Shown here piece after piece: positions 1-7,033 of a DNA stretch of 33,117 bases. This DNA is from Rhodothermaceae bacterium Tc-Br11_B2g6_7 (GTDB taxonomy: Bacteria > Bacteroidota > Rhodothermia > Rhodothermales > Salinibacteraceae). Each line of letters starts with the position of its first letter. Position 1 is the first letter of the stretch. The notes under the pieces are model-generated. The model did no database searches and was not told where the DNA came from. It was given only the letters and a program-made list of their open reading frames with translations. The translations under genes and the position numbers were made by a program. Location: assembly GCA_001564055.1 (NCBI GenBank), contig LKNB01000030.1, positions 1 to 33,117 of the forward strand, read 5' to 3'.

Positions 1-157
1 CTAGTGCAGCAGCAGCTTCGGCTCATGGATATTTCATGGCCGGACTGGATCCCTGCTACCGGGCAGGCGTGATACTCTGCTCGCACTCCCTGCTCCATCG
101 CATCTCGATGGGGCATGACTTGGTGCTTCACGCAACCGTCATTCCATAGGGTAATCC

Positions 158-595
158 ATGGCTGAACAACAAACGACTTACAAGTACGAACTGACGTACA
201 TCATCAACACGGTCCTGAATGAGAAGCAAATCCAGGACGCCGTCCGCCGGGTCAACAACGTGATCCAGGAGCATGGCGGCGAGGTGTTAGAAGTGGATGA
301 GTGGGGCTCGCAGCGCCTGGCCTACGCCATCAAAAAGCGCCGCAACGGGCATTACGTGAATCTCTACTTCGAAGGCGAAGAGGAGACCGTACAGCGCCTC
401 GAGCGCGCGCTCCAGATCGACGACGACATCCTCCGGTACCTCACGCTGCGCGTCACGCCTGTGATGGAACGGCAGCGCCACGAAGACCGCAAAGCATACG
501 CCCGCGCTCAGGCCGAAGCGGCCAAGGAGCAAGCGGCCCGCGAAGCGGAAATGGAGGCCGACGATGACGACGACGATTTTGAGGACGACGAGTAG
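158..595 (+). CDS. rpsF: 30S ribosomal protein bS6
   Basis: bS6 binds 16S rRNA in the platform of the 30S subunit, together with bS18. The 145-residue product begins with the family's beta-alpha-beta core (YELTYIINTVLNEKQI near residues 10-25, then EVDEWGSQRLAYAIKK near 46-61). It ends in a strongly acidic tail (EADDDDDDFEDDE) that extends the core; an acidic C-terminal extension is also seen in E. coli S6. It is first in the rpsF-rpsR-rplI operon, with 51 bp to rpsR. No strong Shine-Dalgarno site precedes the ATG at 158, which is usual in this phylum. Translational autoregulation through an S6:S18-binding leader is known in many bacteria, but I could not recognise that motif in the 157 bases upstream. 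Identification is secure. Confidence 0.97.
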   Translation: MAEQQTTYKYELTYIINTVLNEKQIQDAVRRVNNVIQEHGGEVLEVDEWGSQRLAYAIKKRRNGHYVNLYFEGEEETVQRLERALQIDDDILRYLTLRVTPVMERQRHEDRKAYARAQAEAAKEQAAREAEMEADDDDDDFEDDE

Positions 596-646
596 CACCT
601 GCCGCCCTCCTTCCCGTGTTGATCCAATTTCTACCAGTACATTATT

Positions 647-841
647 ATGGCTACGAAAGACCGAGAGTACGTCGATTACAAAGACACTGAATTCCTCCAG
701 CGGTTCATCAACGAACAGGGCAAGCTACTGCCGCGTCGCGTAACCGGGGTATCTGCTAAGATGCAGCGGCAGATCACCCGCGCCGTGAAGCGGGCTCGCC
801 ATCTGGCGCTACTGCCCTTCGTGGACGACGCCATGCGGTAG
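647..841 (+). CDS. rpsR: 30S ribosomal protein bS18
   Basis: bS18 pairs with bS6 in the 30S platform. The 64-residue product contains the family signature: [23 protein letters not shown] followed by [26 protein letters not shown], here noted as two adjacent blocks spanning residues 10-58. It is at the short end of the family because the N-terminal extension is minimal. It lies between rpsF and rplI in the conserved order. The ATG at 647 is the only sensible start, since the protein begins directly at the conserved core. Translation is probably coupled only loosely to its neighbours, because the gaps are 51 and 67 bp. Confidence 0.97.
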   Translation: MATKDREYVDYKDTEFLQRFINEQGKLLPRRVTGVSAKMQRQITRAVKRARHLALLPFVDDAMR

Positions 842-908
842 GCCGCACCGCTCGCTTTTTGTTTCATCGGGTGCCGGCCCTGTGCCGCACCGCTGACGAC
901 CAAACGTT

Positions 909-1358
909 ATGAAAGTTATTCTTAAGCAAGACGTCGATCACCTTGGGGAGGAAGGGGAGATCGTAGAAGTAAAGAACGGCTACGGCCGTAACTATCTCAT
1001 CCCCCAGGGACTCGCGAGCCTCGCCACGAAGGGCGCCATCCGCCAGCGTGAGGAAACCCTCCGCCAACAGGCCCGGAAGCGCGCCCACAAGCGCGACGAG
1101 GCACAGAACGTCCGGCGTGAGCTCGAAGACACCGAAGTGGTGGTGCGCGCCAAGGTGGGCGAAGACCAGCGCATCTTTGGCACGATCACCACGCAGCAAG
1201 TGGCCGATCAGCTCCGCAAGGAAGGCTTCGAGATCGACCGGAAAAACATCGAGCTGTTGGAGGACATCCGACTGCTGGGCGTCTACAAAGCCTCGGTTGC
1301 TGTTCACTCCGACGTGGAAGCTACCATCACCGTGCGCGTCGAGCCGCTTGACGACTAA
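909..1358 (+). CDS. rplI: 50S ribosomal protein bL9
   Basis: bL9 is the elongated two-domain protein at the base of the L1 stalk of the 50S subunit. The N-terminal RNA-binding domain is clear: MKVILKQDVDHLGEEGEIVEV then NGYGRNYLIPQGLA (residues 1-37). A charged connecting helix follows (about 40-75), then the C-terminal domain with FGTITTQQVADQL (about 90-103). At 149 residues it has the usual family length. It is the last gene of the rpsF operon. A Rho-independent terminator about 65 bp downstream closes the unit. The start at 909 places the conserved MKVIL at the N terminus. Confidence 0.97.
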   Translation: MKVILKQDVDHLGEEGEIVEVKNGYGRNYLIPQGLASLATKGAIRQREETLRQQARKRAHKRDEAQNVRRELEDTEVVVRAKVGEDQRIFGTITTQQVADQLRKEGFEIDRKNIELLEDIRLLGVYKASVAVHSDVEATITVRVEPLDD

Positions 1359-1422
1359 GCGACGAAACGACCAACACGCTGCAGGTGCCCCATCGTTGGG
1401 GTACTTGCCATTAAGGTATGCG

Positions 1423-1459
1423 AACGGACATCACCCTCGGGTGGTGTCCGTTTCTTTTT
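1423..1459 (+). terminator. Rho-independent terminator of the rpsF-rpsR-rplI operon
   Basis: A 14-bp stem (AACGGACATCACCC pairing with GGGTGGTGTCCGTT, one G-U pair) with a 4-base loop is followed directly by a T-rich run (TTTCTTTTT). It sits 65 bp after rplI and is well placed to end the ribosomal operon. Confidence 0.9.
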
Positions 1460-1552
1460 GGCATAGGCGCGGCCAGACGCCAGGGTGCCAACTGAACAGC
1501 ACTGAAGCGGCAGGACCGACGCGCACGAGAAGCACGCCCCGCCCCGACGCTG

Positions 1553-1954
1553 TTACGACGTAAACCGCTCGGTCAGATAGCGGCACGTTGGCGTTTGCTC
1601 AAAGCCGCCCGGGCTGCATCGAACGAGGTCGGCATGGATCAGCTTGCGCAGGTCGTGAAACACCACGAAGACCTCCAGCTGCAGCTGCTCCGAGAGATCC
1701 ACCAGGTCGTCCACCGTGAAGGCTTCGGGAAGGCGGGCCAGTACATGCCAGAGCGATGAAGGGACGGATGCCGCCGCCGCATACGCCTCGTGCCCGCGTT
1801 GCGCGGTGTAGCTGCCGCGTGCTGTTCGGCGGACCGGCGCGGAAGCACCGGCGGAGGTAGTCGTGATGGTCACAAACGATTCGGACACAGGCGCACCGGT
1901 GAGGAGGGGATGGCTGGTTGATAACCAAAACATAACCACCCTGGGCACCCGCAA
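1553..1954 (-). CDS. Small protein of unknown function with a winged-helix-like C-terminal module
   Basis: Function is not recognised. The predicted product is up to 133 residues. The N-terminal half is low in recognisable structure and rich in Ser, Thr and Ala. The C-terminal half (about 70-120) is well ordered, with LPEAFTVDDLVDLSEQL and then VVFHDLRKLIHADLVR. This reads as three helices ending in a basic helix, like a small helix-turn-helix or winged-helix fold. The same pattern occurs in the product of the gene at 29437-29883 (LPESFNFSRLFQLSEMM, then VVKDYLRLYLHHGMVR), which argues that both are real genes. The start is uncertain: an ATG seven codons in, at 1933, is an alternative. It is convergent with the rpsF operon and appears to stand alone. 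Confidence 0.55.
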   Translation of the reverse strand: MRVPRVVMFWLSTSHPLLTGAPVSESFVTITTTSAGASAPVRRTARGSYTAQRGHEAYAAAASVPSSLWHVLARLPEAFTVDDLVDLSEQLQLEVFVVFHDLRKLIHADLVRCSPGGFEQTPTCRYLTERFTS

Positions 1955-1978
1955 GCGTTAGCTTCTGGCGCACCCATA

Positions 1979-2012
1979 GGCTGACCTTCCGCGCAGGCTG
2001 ACCTTCCGCGCA
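1979..2012. repeat. Perfect 17-bp tandem duplication
   Basis: The unit GGCTGACCTTCCGCGCA occurs twice head to tail (1979-1995 and 1996-2012) in the non-coding stretch between the small genes at 1553 and 2153. It looks like a recent slippage duplication. No function is evident. Confidence 0.85.
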
Positions 2013-2152
2013 ATGCGCCTCACGTAAGGACGTACGCTCACAGGCTAAGCCGCGCGCCACCACCGGATGACCAGTCCGCTGTTAAGGGCGTGCTACGCAT
2101 GCCGATAAGCGCCTTAGTGTCCGCCGTATCTTGTCACTCGCTTTGCCGACCT

Positions 2153-2341
2153 ATGGATTTGCTTCGCTACCACCGCCAACTGGGCCTCGACGAGGACCTG
2201 CCGCCTGAGCTCCGTAAATACGTCGAGAAGCTCTATCTGGAAGGGTGGGAGGCGTATATTGATGCCCGCTGCCCGTTCGGGAAGCATGACATCGGCATGC
2301 TCATGTGGTTTGAATTTGCACAACGGACCACGTTAAATTGA
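2153..2341 (+). CDS. Small hypothetical protein
   Basis: Function is not recognised. The likely product is 62 residues starting at the ATG at 2153 (MDLLRYHRQLGLDEDLPPEL). The same frame stays open upstream to an ATG at 2090, but the extra 21 residues look like untranslated sequence. The protein is charged and has aromatic-rich helices (YVEKLYLEGWEAYIDARCPF near residues 24-43), with no signal peptide or membrane segment. Codon use is like that of neighbouring genes and the composition looks like a globular protein, which is the main support. It lies about 350 bp upstream of the histidine kinase gene on the same strand. It could be a stand-alone lineage-specific small protein. Confidence 0.45.
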   Translation: MDLLRYHRQLGLDEDLPPELRKYVEKLYLEGWEAYIDARCPFGKHDIGMLMWFEFAQRTTLN

Positions 2342-2691
2342 GCACGCTACGAAAAATACGGCAAAGGATGGCACGGTCGGGTGCGCCACCGCTGTACCTG
2401 CTCATATGTCCCCTCTTGCCCTTCGCCTGCGCGTGGGACTGGTGGACCGCCGTCCAGGTCGTGGATGAGGAGAAATGAATTAATTTCCAATCATCTTTTG
2501 GATCCCCACGCAACATTGCGTATCCTAAAACACTTGGGCAGCAGGTGATCCGCGGGTTTTCAGTCGGCTGTAGGTGATGTCGCAGCGACGGGTTCGCGTC
2601 GTGGTTGCACGCGTAGCTGTACTGCGCGGCCCTGCAGCGTCCGCCGCTTATACTCTTCCGCTATTTTCGTGAATGCGTCCTGAGTGCCGCT
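2342..2691. other. Intergenic region upstream of the histidine kinase
   Basis: About 350 bp with no convincing gene. An AT-richer patch near 2475-2535 contains TTTG (2497-2500) and, 20 bases later, TATCCTAA (2521-2528). This spacing fits a Bacteroidota-type promoter, but the downstream box is a poor match to TAnnTTTG. It may drive the kinase gene at 2692. Nothing else stands out. Confidence 0.35.
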
Positions 2692-5076
2692 ATGGCTTCT
2701 TCCTCGCCCGCAGCCGAGGCTGATCGTTCCCTGGTACCAGAGGGGAGAGTGCCCCCGGTAGCGTTAGTGCATCTCCAGGATCCGGTAGTGATTGTGGATC
2801 GAATGGGGCGGCTCGCGTACCTGAACGCCGCAGCGGAAGTGTTCTTCGACACAACAACAGCGCATGCTACAGGGCGTCCTTTTTCCACGCTGGGGACGCT
2901 TCCTGCGGCCGAGCCCGGACTCCTTACGCAAGCCGCCCGAGCGCTCACCGAGGAAGGCGAATGGCAGCACGGAGGGCGGTTGCATATGGCCGATGGCCAG
3001 GAGCGGGAGGTACTGATCACCGCCTCGCCCATTCAGCAAGAGGCCGTGCTTACCGGTGTGTTGGTCATCATCAACGATCGCACCCAGCCGCATCAGCACG
3101 AAGCCCGCATGAAGCACCGGCTGCGGGTGGAGCAGGCCCTCACCGAGGTGTCCCGTATGTTGGTGGCGCCACGAGCGGTGGACTTCGAGGAGCTCCTGGG
3201 CGTTATCGGCGAAGCGGTAGGCGCCCGCAGCGTATACCTTGTGACCATCCCCACGGAAGAGCAGCCGTTTCGCGATGAGCAGCTGGGCGAATCCACCGCG
3301 CAGCAAGTCGGCATGGGGCTGACCATCTGGTCGGTAGAGGAAGCGGCGGGCGACCCAGAGCTCGGGGCCGAGGAGGCGTTGCCAGAGAACCTCTACGAGT
3401 TGTTGGATAGCAACGTCGTTGCAGCGGCCGGCAGCCCAACCTCTCCCTCAGCCTTTGCTGTACCGGTCCTGTCCTCTGAGGATCTGCTCTATGGCTACCT
3501 CGGAATCGAGCATGGCCAGGCCTCCGAAACCGGCGCGGGCGGCGCTGAACTACTCCCCACCGCCTGGCAGGAAGAGGACGTGCGGGTCCTGCAGGTACTG
3601 GGCGATCTGCTCGCCACCTACTTCGAGCGCAACCACGCCATGCAGGCCCTGCGCGAGAGTGAGGAGCGCTGGCGCCGTCTTGTGGAAAGTCACCCGGACC
3701 CCATCGTCATCACGCAGCAGGACCGGATCGTGTACATCAACCGAACAGGCGTTGACGTGCTGGGCGCGCCTGAGCATCGAAAGGTGGAAGGGCGCTCCCT
3801 GCTCGACTTCGTCTCGGCAGAGCTTCACGAGCAGCTTTCCGAGCGGCTCACGCGCGTCATGGAGGGCGAGACGCCCCCCCCGCTCCAGCATGAGCTTATC
3901 CGGCTGGATGGGCAAGAGCGCATCGTAGAATCCTACGCAGTGCCCATTCTGCACAAAGGGCAGACGGCGGTGCAGACCGTACTGCGCGACATCACCGAGC
4001 GCATCAAAACCGAACAGCGCTACCGCACCTTCGTCGAGACCATCTCCGAAGGCATCTGGCACGCTGACCTGGACCGCCCAGTCGCCAGCGCCACGCGGAC
4101 CGGCTTGCAGGTAGCCCACATCCGTGACCATGCACGCCTCGTAGACTGCAATAAGGTGATGGTGGGCTTTGCCGAAGCGGCCGGGTTGAAGGACTTAGAA
4201 GGACGCCCCATGAAACACTTTCTTTCGGATGACGGGATCCTGCGGGAGTTTGTGGAAGACGGCTACCGGCTCCGCAACCGGGAGTACGCGGTGCGGCTCC
4301 CCGACGGGGGCAAGCGGCACTTCGTGCTGAACGCCGTTGGCACCACCGAGCGCGGCGTGCTCGTCCGCATCTGGGGCAGCGTTGTGGATGTGACCGAGCG
4401 CGTACGGCTGGAGCGCCGCATGCTCTCGGCCCTGGAGGAGCAGCAGCAACGCATCGGGCGGGACCTGCACGATGGCGTAGGGCAACTTATGACGGGCGTC
4501 CGCATGCTGAGCCAGAACCTGGCAGACACCGGCTTCGACTCCGACGATCCACGAAAGAAGCAGGCCACCCGCATCGCCGAGTTTGCCGAGGAGGCCTCGC
4601 AGCACGCAAGCGAAATCTACCGAGGCCTCACCCCCGTGCAACTGCATCAGGAAGGGCTGGTGGCCGCGCTCGACGAGCTGGCGCACACCACCGACGGCCT
4701 GCCCGATGTAACCTGCACGTTTGACCACGATGGGTCCATCGACGTGTCGGATCACGACGCTACGCTGCATTTGTATCGGATTGCACAGGAAGCGACTAAT
4801 AATGCACTCAAACATGCCGATGCTACCCATATACGGATCACCCTTACCCACCGTGACAAGCGCATCCTCCTGCAAGTGCAAGACAATGGCACCGGATTTG
4901 ATGTAAATGCCAAACGCAGTCGCTCGTCCATCGGGCTGGATAGCATGGTCTACCGTGCCCATACCGTCCAGGCCGACCTGAGCATCGACTCGTCACCGGG
5001 TGAAGGCACAACCGTACAGTGCCGCGTACCGCTCTCCGCGGTCGCACCCGCTGATGTACCCTCTGCCTTGTCCTGA
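2692..5076 (+). CDS. Cytoplasmic PAS/GAF sensor histidine kinase, NarX-type (HisKA_3)
   Basis: This sensor kinase of 794 residues senses a signal through its PAS/GAF domains, autophosphorylates on histidine and passes the phosphate to a response regulator. The order read from sequence is PAS (about 25-125), a GAF-like region (about 140-310), PAS (about 323-440), PAS (about 445-565), HisKA_3 dimerisation domain (about 580-655) and HATPase_c (about 690-785). The H-box is IGRDLHDGVGQ with phospho-acceptor His593. The N-box includes QEATNNALKHA (Asn704 region), and the G1 box is DNGTGFD starting at Asp731. No hydrophobic segment long enough for a membrane helix is seen, so it is probably soluble. 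The response regulator gene starts 31 bp after the stop, in the same operon, and matches the NarL partner type expected for HisKA_3 kinases. The ligand is unknown. Confidence 0.9.
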   Translation: MASSSPAAEADRSLVPEGRVPPVALVHLQDPVVIVDRMGRLAYLNAAAEVFFDTTTAHATGRPFSTLGTLPAAEPGLLTQAARALTEEGEWQHGGRLHMADGQEREVLITASPIQQEAVLTGVLVIINDRTQPHQHEARMKHRLRVEQALTEVSRMLVAPRAVDFEELLGVIGEAVGARSVYLVTIPTEEQPFRDEQLGESTAQQVGMGLTIWSVEEAAGDPELGAEEALPENLYELLDSNVVAAAGSPTSPSAFAVPVLSSEDLLYGYLGIEHGQASETGAGGAELLPTAWQEEDVRVLQVLGDLLATYFERNHAMQALRESEERWRRLVESHPDPIVITQQDRIVYINRTGVDVLGAPEHRKVEGRSLLDFVSAELHEQLSERLTRVMEGETPPPLQHELIRLDGQERIVESYAVPILHKGQTAVQTVLRDITERIKTEQRYRTFVETISEGIWHADLDRPVASATRTGLQVAHIRDHARLVDCNKVMVGFAEAAGLKDLEGRPMKHFLSDDGILREFVEDGYRLRNREYAVRLPDGGKRHFVLNAVGTTERGVLVRIWGSVVDVTERVRLERRMLSALEEQQQRIGRDLHDGVGQLMTGVRMLSQNLADTGFDSDDPRKKQATRIAEFAEEASQHASEIYRGLTPVQLHQEGLVAALDELAHTTDGLPDVTCTFDHDGSIDVSDHDATLHLYRIAQEATNNALKHADATHIRITLTHRDKRILLQVQDNGTGFDVNAKRSRSSIGLDSMVYRAHTVQADLSIDSSPGEGTTVQCRVPLSAVAPADVPSALS

Positions 5077-5107
5077 GTCAACTTTCCCATTCTGTCGCAG
5101 AAGCCTT

Positions 5108-5827
5108 ATGTCTACCTCTAAGCAGTCCTCCAGCCGCACACGCGTCGTCATCATTGATGACCATCCCGCCATCCGTGTCGCGCTATCCAACGTCATCGAG
5201 GCCGCCCTGGACCTCCACCTGGTGGGGCAGGCCAGCTCGGCCGATGCCGGCTTCCGCCTCATCGAAAAAGAAAAGCCGGACGTGGCCATCGTAGATGTGT
5301 CGCTGGAAGATGCCCACGGGCTCGACCTCGTGCAGAACGTCACGGCCCTCTACGAGGACGTAAAGGTGCTCGTGTTTTCCATGTACAACGAGAGCGTCTA
5401 TGCTGAGCGGGCCCTGCAAGCCGGCGCGAAAGGCTATCTGATGAAGGGAGAGTCGCCGGAGCGCGTGGTGGAGGGCATCCGCGCCATCATGAACGGCGAA
5501 GTCTTTCTGAGCCGCAAAATGGTCTCCCAGATTATTATGGGCAGTACCGGCGCCAAGGACAAGGCCAGCGGCCCGGGCTTTCCTATCAACGACCTGACCG
5601 ACCGCGAAATCACCGTCTTCCAGATGCTGGGTGAAGGCTACAGCATCGAAGAGATCACGGACCGGTTGTCCCTCAACCGAAAGACCGTGGAGACCTACCG
5701 GCGCCGCGCCAAGGAAAAGCTGGGGTTGGACTCCGTGGCTGAACTGCTGCAGTACGCCATTCAATGGACCCACGCACAGCCGGCCCCTGGCCAGGAAAAA
5801 GCTGCGGCTTCCCAGAACGGAAGCTAA
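5108..5827 (+). CDS. NarL/FixJ-type response regulator (first copy)
   Basis: This is a DNA-binding response regulator of 239 residues, the likely partner of the kinase encoded immediately upstream. The receiver domain (about 12-130) has the acidic pair Asp17-Asp18, phospho-acceptor Asp63 (in VAIVDVSLED), Ser91 and Lys113. A linker leads to a LuxR-type helix-turn-helix (about 163-225) with LTDREITVFQMLGEGYS and the recognition region LNRKTVETYRRRAKEKLG. I chose the ATG at 5108 because an in-frame start at 5000 would overlap the kinase gene and add 36 residues unlike any receiver domain. A second, closely similar regulator follows at 5969. A perfect 16-bp palindrome lies just after this gene. 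Confidence 0.92.
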   Translation: MSTSKQSSSRTRVVIIDDHPAIRVALSNVIEAALDLHLVGQASSADAGFRLIEKEKPDVAIVDVSLEDAHGLDLVQNVTALYEDVKVLVFSMYNESVYAERALQAGAKGYLMKGESPERVVEGIRAIMNGEVFLSRKMVSQIIMGSTGAKDKASGPGFPINDLTDREITVFQMLGEGYSIEEITDRLSLNRKTVETYRRRAKEKLGLDSVAELLQYAIQWTHAQPAPGQEKAAASQNGS

Positions 5828-5842
5828 CGATGGCCTATCCGG

Positions 5843-5858
5843 TGGCGTAATTACGCCA
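5843..5858. promoter_or_regulatory. 16-bp perfect palindrome, candidate operator
   Basis: TGGCGTAATTACGCCA is a perfect palindrome placed 16 bp after the first response regulator and 110 bp before the second. It lacks a T run, so it is not a standard terminator. LuxR/NarL-type regulators bind inverted repeats as dimers, so it could be an operator controlling the second regulator. A transcript hairpin is the alternative. Binding by either regulator is inference. Confidence 0.45.
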
Positions 5859-5968
5859 TACTAAGGTGGAATTGGTGCACACAATAGCGTATACTGTAAC
5901 TGTATGGTTTCAGTCAATGCCCCCCGTTGTGCACCTCACCTCCCTTCCACCCAATGCCCGGCAGACCC

Positions 5969-6670
5969 ATGAAGAACTCAAAAAGCTCGTCTGACCGTAC
6001 CCGTGTGGTCATCATTGATGATCACCCCGCCATCCGCGAAGCGCTGGGCAACGTCATCGATTCGAAGATGGACCTGGACCTCGTGGGGCAAGCCCCGTCG
6101 GCTGATGAAGGCTTCCGGCTGATTGATCGCGAGCGGCCAGATGTAGCCATCGTGGACGTGTCGCTGGAAGACGCGCACGGGCTCGACCTGGTGCAGAATA
6201 TCCGCGCGCAGTACAGCGACGTCAACGTGATTGTGTTCTCGATGTACGATGAAAGTGTCTATGCCGAGCGCGCCATCCGTGCGGGCGCCAGCGGGTACCT
6301 CATGAAGAGCGAGCCCACGCAGCGCGTGATCGACGCCGTGCGTGGGGTGATGGACGGCGAAGTCTTCCTGAGCCGCCGCATGGCCTCCCGCATCCTGAGC
6401 AAAGTGGCCCGCCCCGGCCGCGCCGCCAGCCCCGGCTTTGCTATCGACGACCTGACCGACCGCGAGATGGCCGTCTTCCAGATGCTCGGGCAGGGCTACA
6501 GCATCGACGAAATCACTGACCGGCTCAGCCTTAGCCGCAAGACCATCGAGACGTACCGCCGCCGCGCCAAAGAAAAGCTCGGCCTCGACACCGTGGCCGA
6601 ACTGCTCCAGTACGCCATTCAGTGGACGCATGGCCAGGGCGGGGGGGTAGAGCAAGCGACTGCCGAGTAA
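5969..6670 (+). CDS. NarL/FixJ-type response regulator (second copy)
   Basis: This 233-residue regulator is a close paralogue of the one at 5108. The key receiver residues fall at the same positions (Asp17, Asp18, Asp63, Ser91, Lys113), and the recognition region is nearly identical (LSRKTIETYRRRAKEKLG). Both should therefore recognise similar DNA. Differences cluster in the receiver's outer helices and in the linker between domains, which here is richer in Arg and Pro (KVARPGRAASPGF). The ATG at 5969 gives the same N terminus length as the first copy; in-frame starts at 5927 and 5954 are possible. There is no second kinase, so both may be served by the kinase at 2692, or this one may answer to an unlinked kinase. 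A terminator follows at 6700. Confidence 0.92.
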   Translation: MKNSKSSSDRTRVVIIDDHPAIREALGNVIDSKMDLDLVGQAPSADEGFRLIDRERPDVAIVDVSLEDAHGLDLVQNIRAQYSDVNVIVFSMYDESVYAERAIRAGASGYLMKSEPTQRVIDAVRGVMDGEVFLSRRMASRILSKVARPGRAASPGFAIDDLTDREMAVFQMLGQGYSIDEITDRLSLSRKTIETYRRRAKEKLGLDTVAELLQYAIQWTHGQGGGVEQATAE

Positions 6671-6699
6671 GCGTCCCTACAACACTGCAGCGCCATCCT

Positions 6700-6738
6700 C
6701 AAAGCCGACTTCCACTCCCGGAGGTCGGCTTTTTTCGT
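6700..6738 (+). terminator. Rho-independent terminator after the response regulators
   Basis: An 11-bp stem (AGCCGACTTCC with GGAGGTCGGCT, one G-U pair) with a short loop is followed by a run of T residues (TTTTTTC). It ends the two-component operon about 30 bp after the second regulator. Confidence 0.9.
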
Positions 6739-7033
6739 CTTCGGTCACCGGCGGCGCTCCCGCGGCTGAGAAACAGCGTGGGGCTTGGCATACCGGTACC
6801 GAAACGATGTTTAGCAGCTGATTGCCCCATATTGCAAGTTCGTATAAAGAAAAAATAAATACCGTGTAATATAATCAGGTCTAATCGTAACGATTGTATC
6901 TTCAACGTACAAAGACTTTGCATTACGTAGCGAAGTTTAAGATAGTGTTACCGTGTACATATCAAAGTACCACATCATTTGTATTTGTGGTATTGCACGG
7001 TCGTAGACTGTCTTTAATCAGTAAGGTGTTCTA
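6739..7033 (+). promoter_or_regulatory. AT-rich control region of the first SusC gene, with several inverted repeats
   Basis: No gene is seen here. From about 6840 the DNA becomes markedly AT-rich compared with its surroundings. It contains AATCGT-A-ACGATT (6883-6895), CAAAG-A-CTTTG (6910-6920) and a longer inverted repeat, TACCACA (6968-6974) with TGTGGTA (6986-6992) around an 11-base spacer. These look like operators or transcript hairpins. A clear promoter could not be fixed; TTTG at 6984-6987 with a weak box near 7004 is one option. A Shine-Dalgarno-like AAGGTG (7023-7028) sits 5 bases before the SusC ATG. Confidence 0.5.

Noticed and set aside
1-157. S6:S18-binding regulatory leader upstream of rpsF
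   Set aside because: Such leaders are known in many bacteria, but the conserved hairpin could not be recognised here by eye; a covariance-model search would decide.
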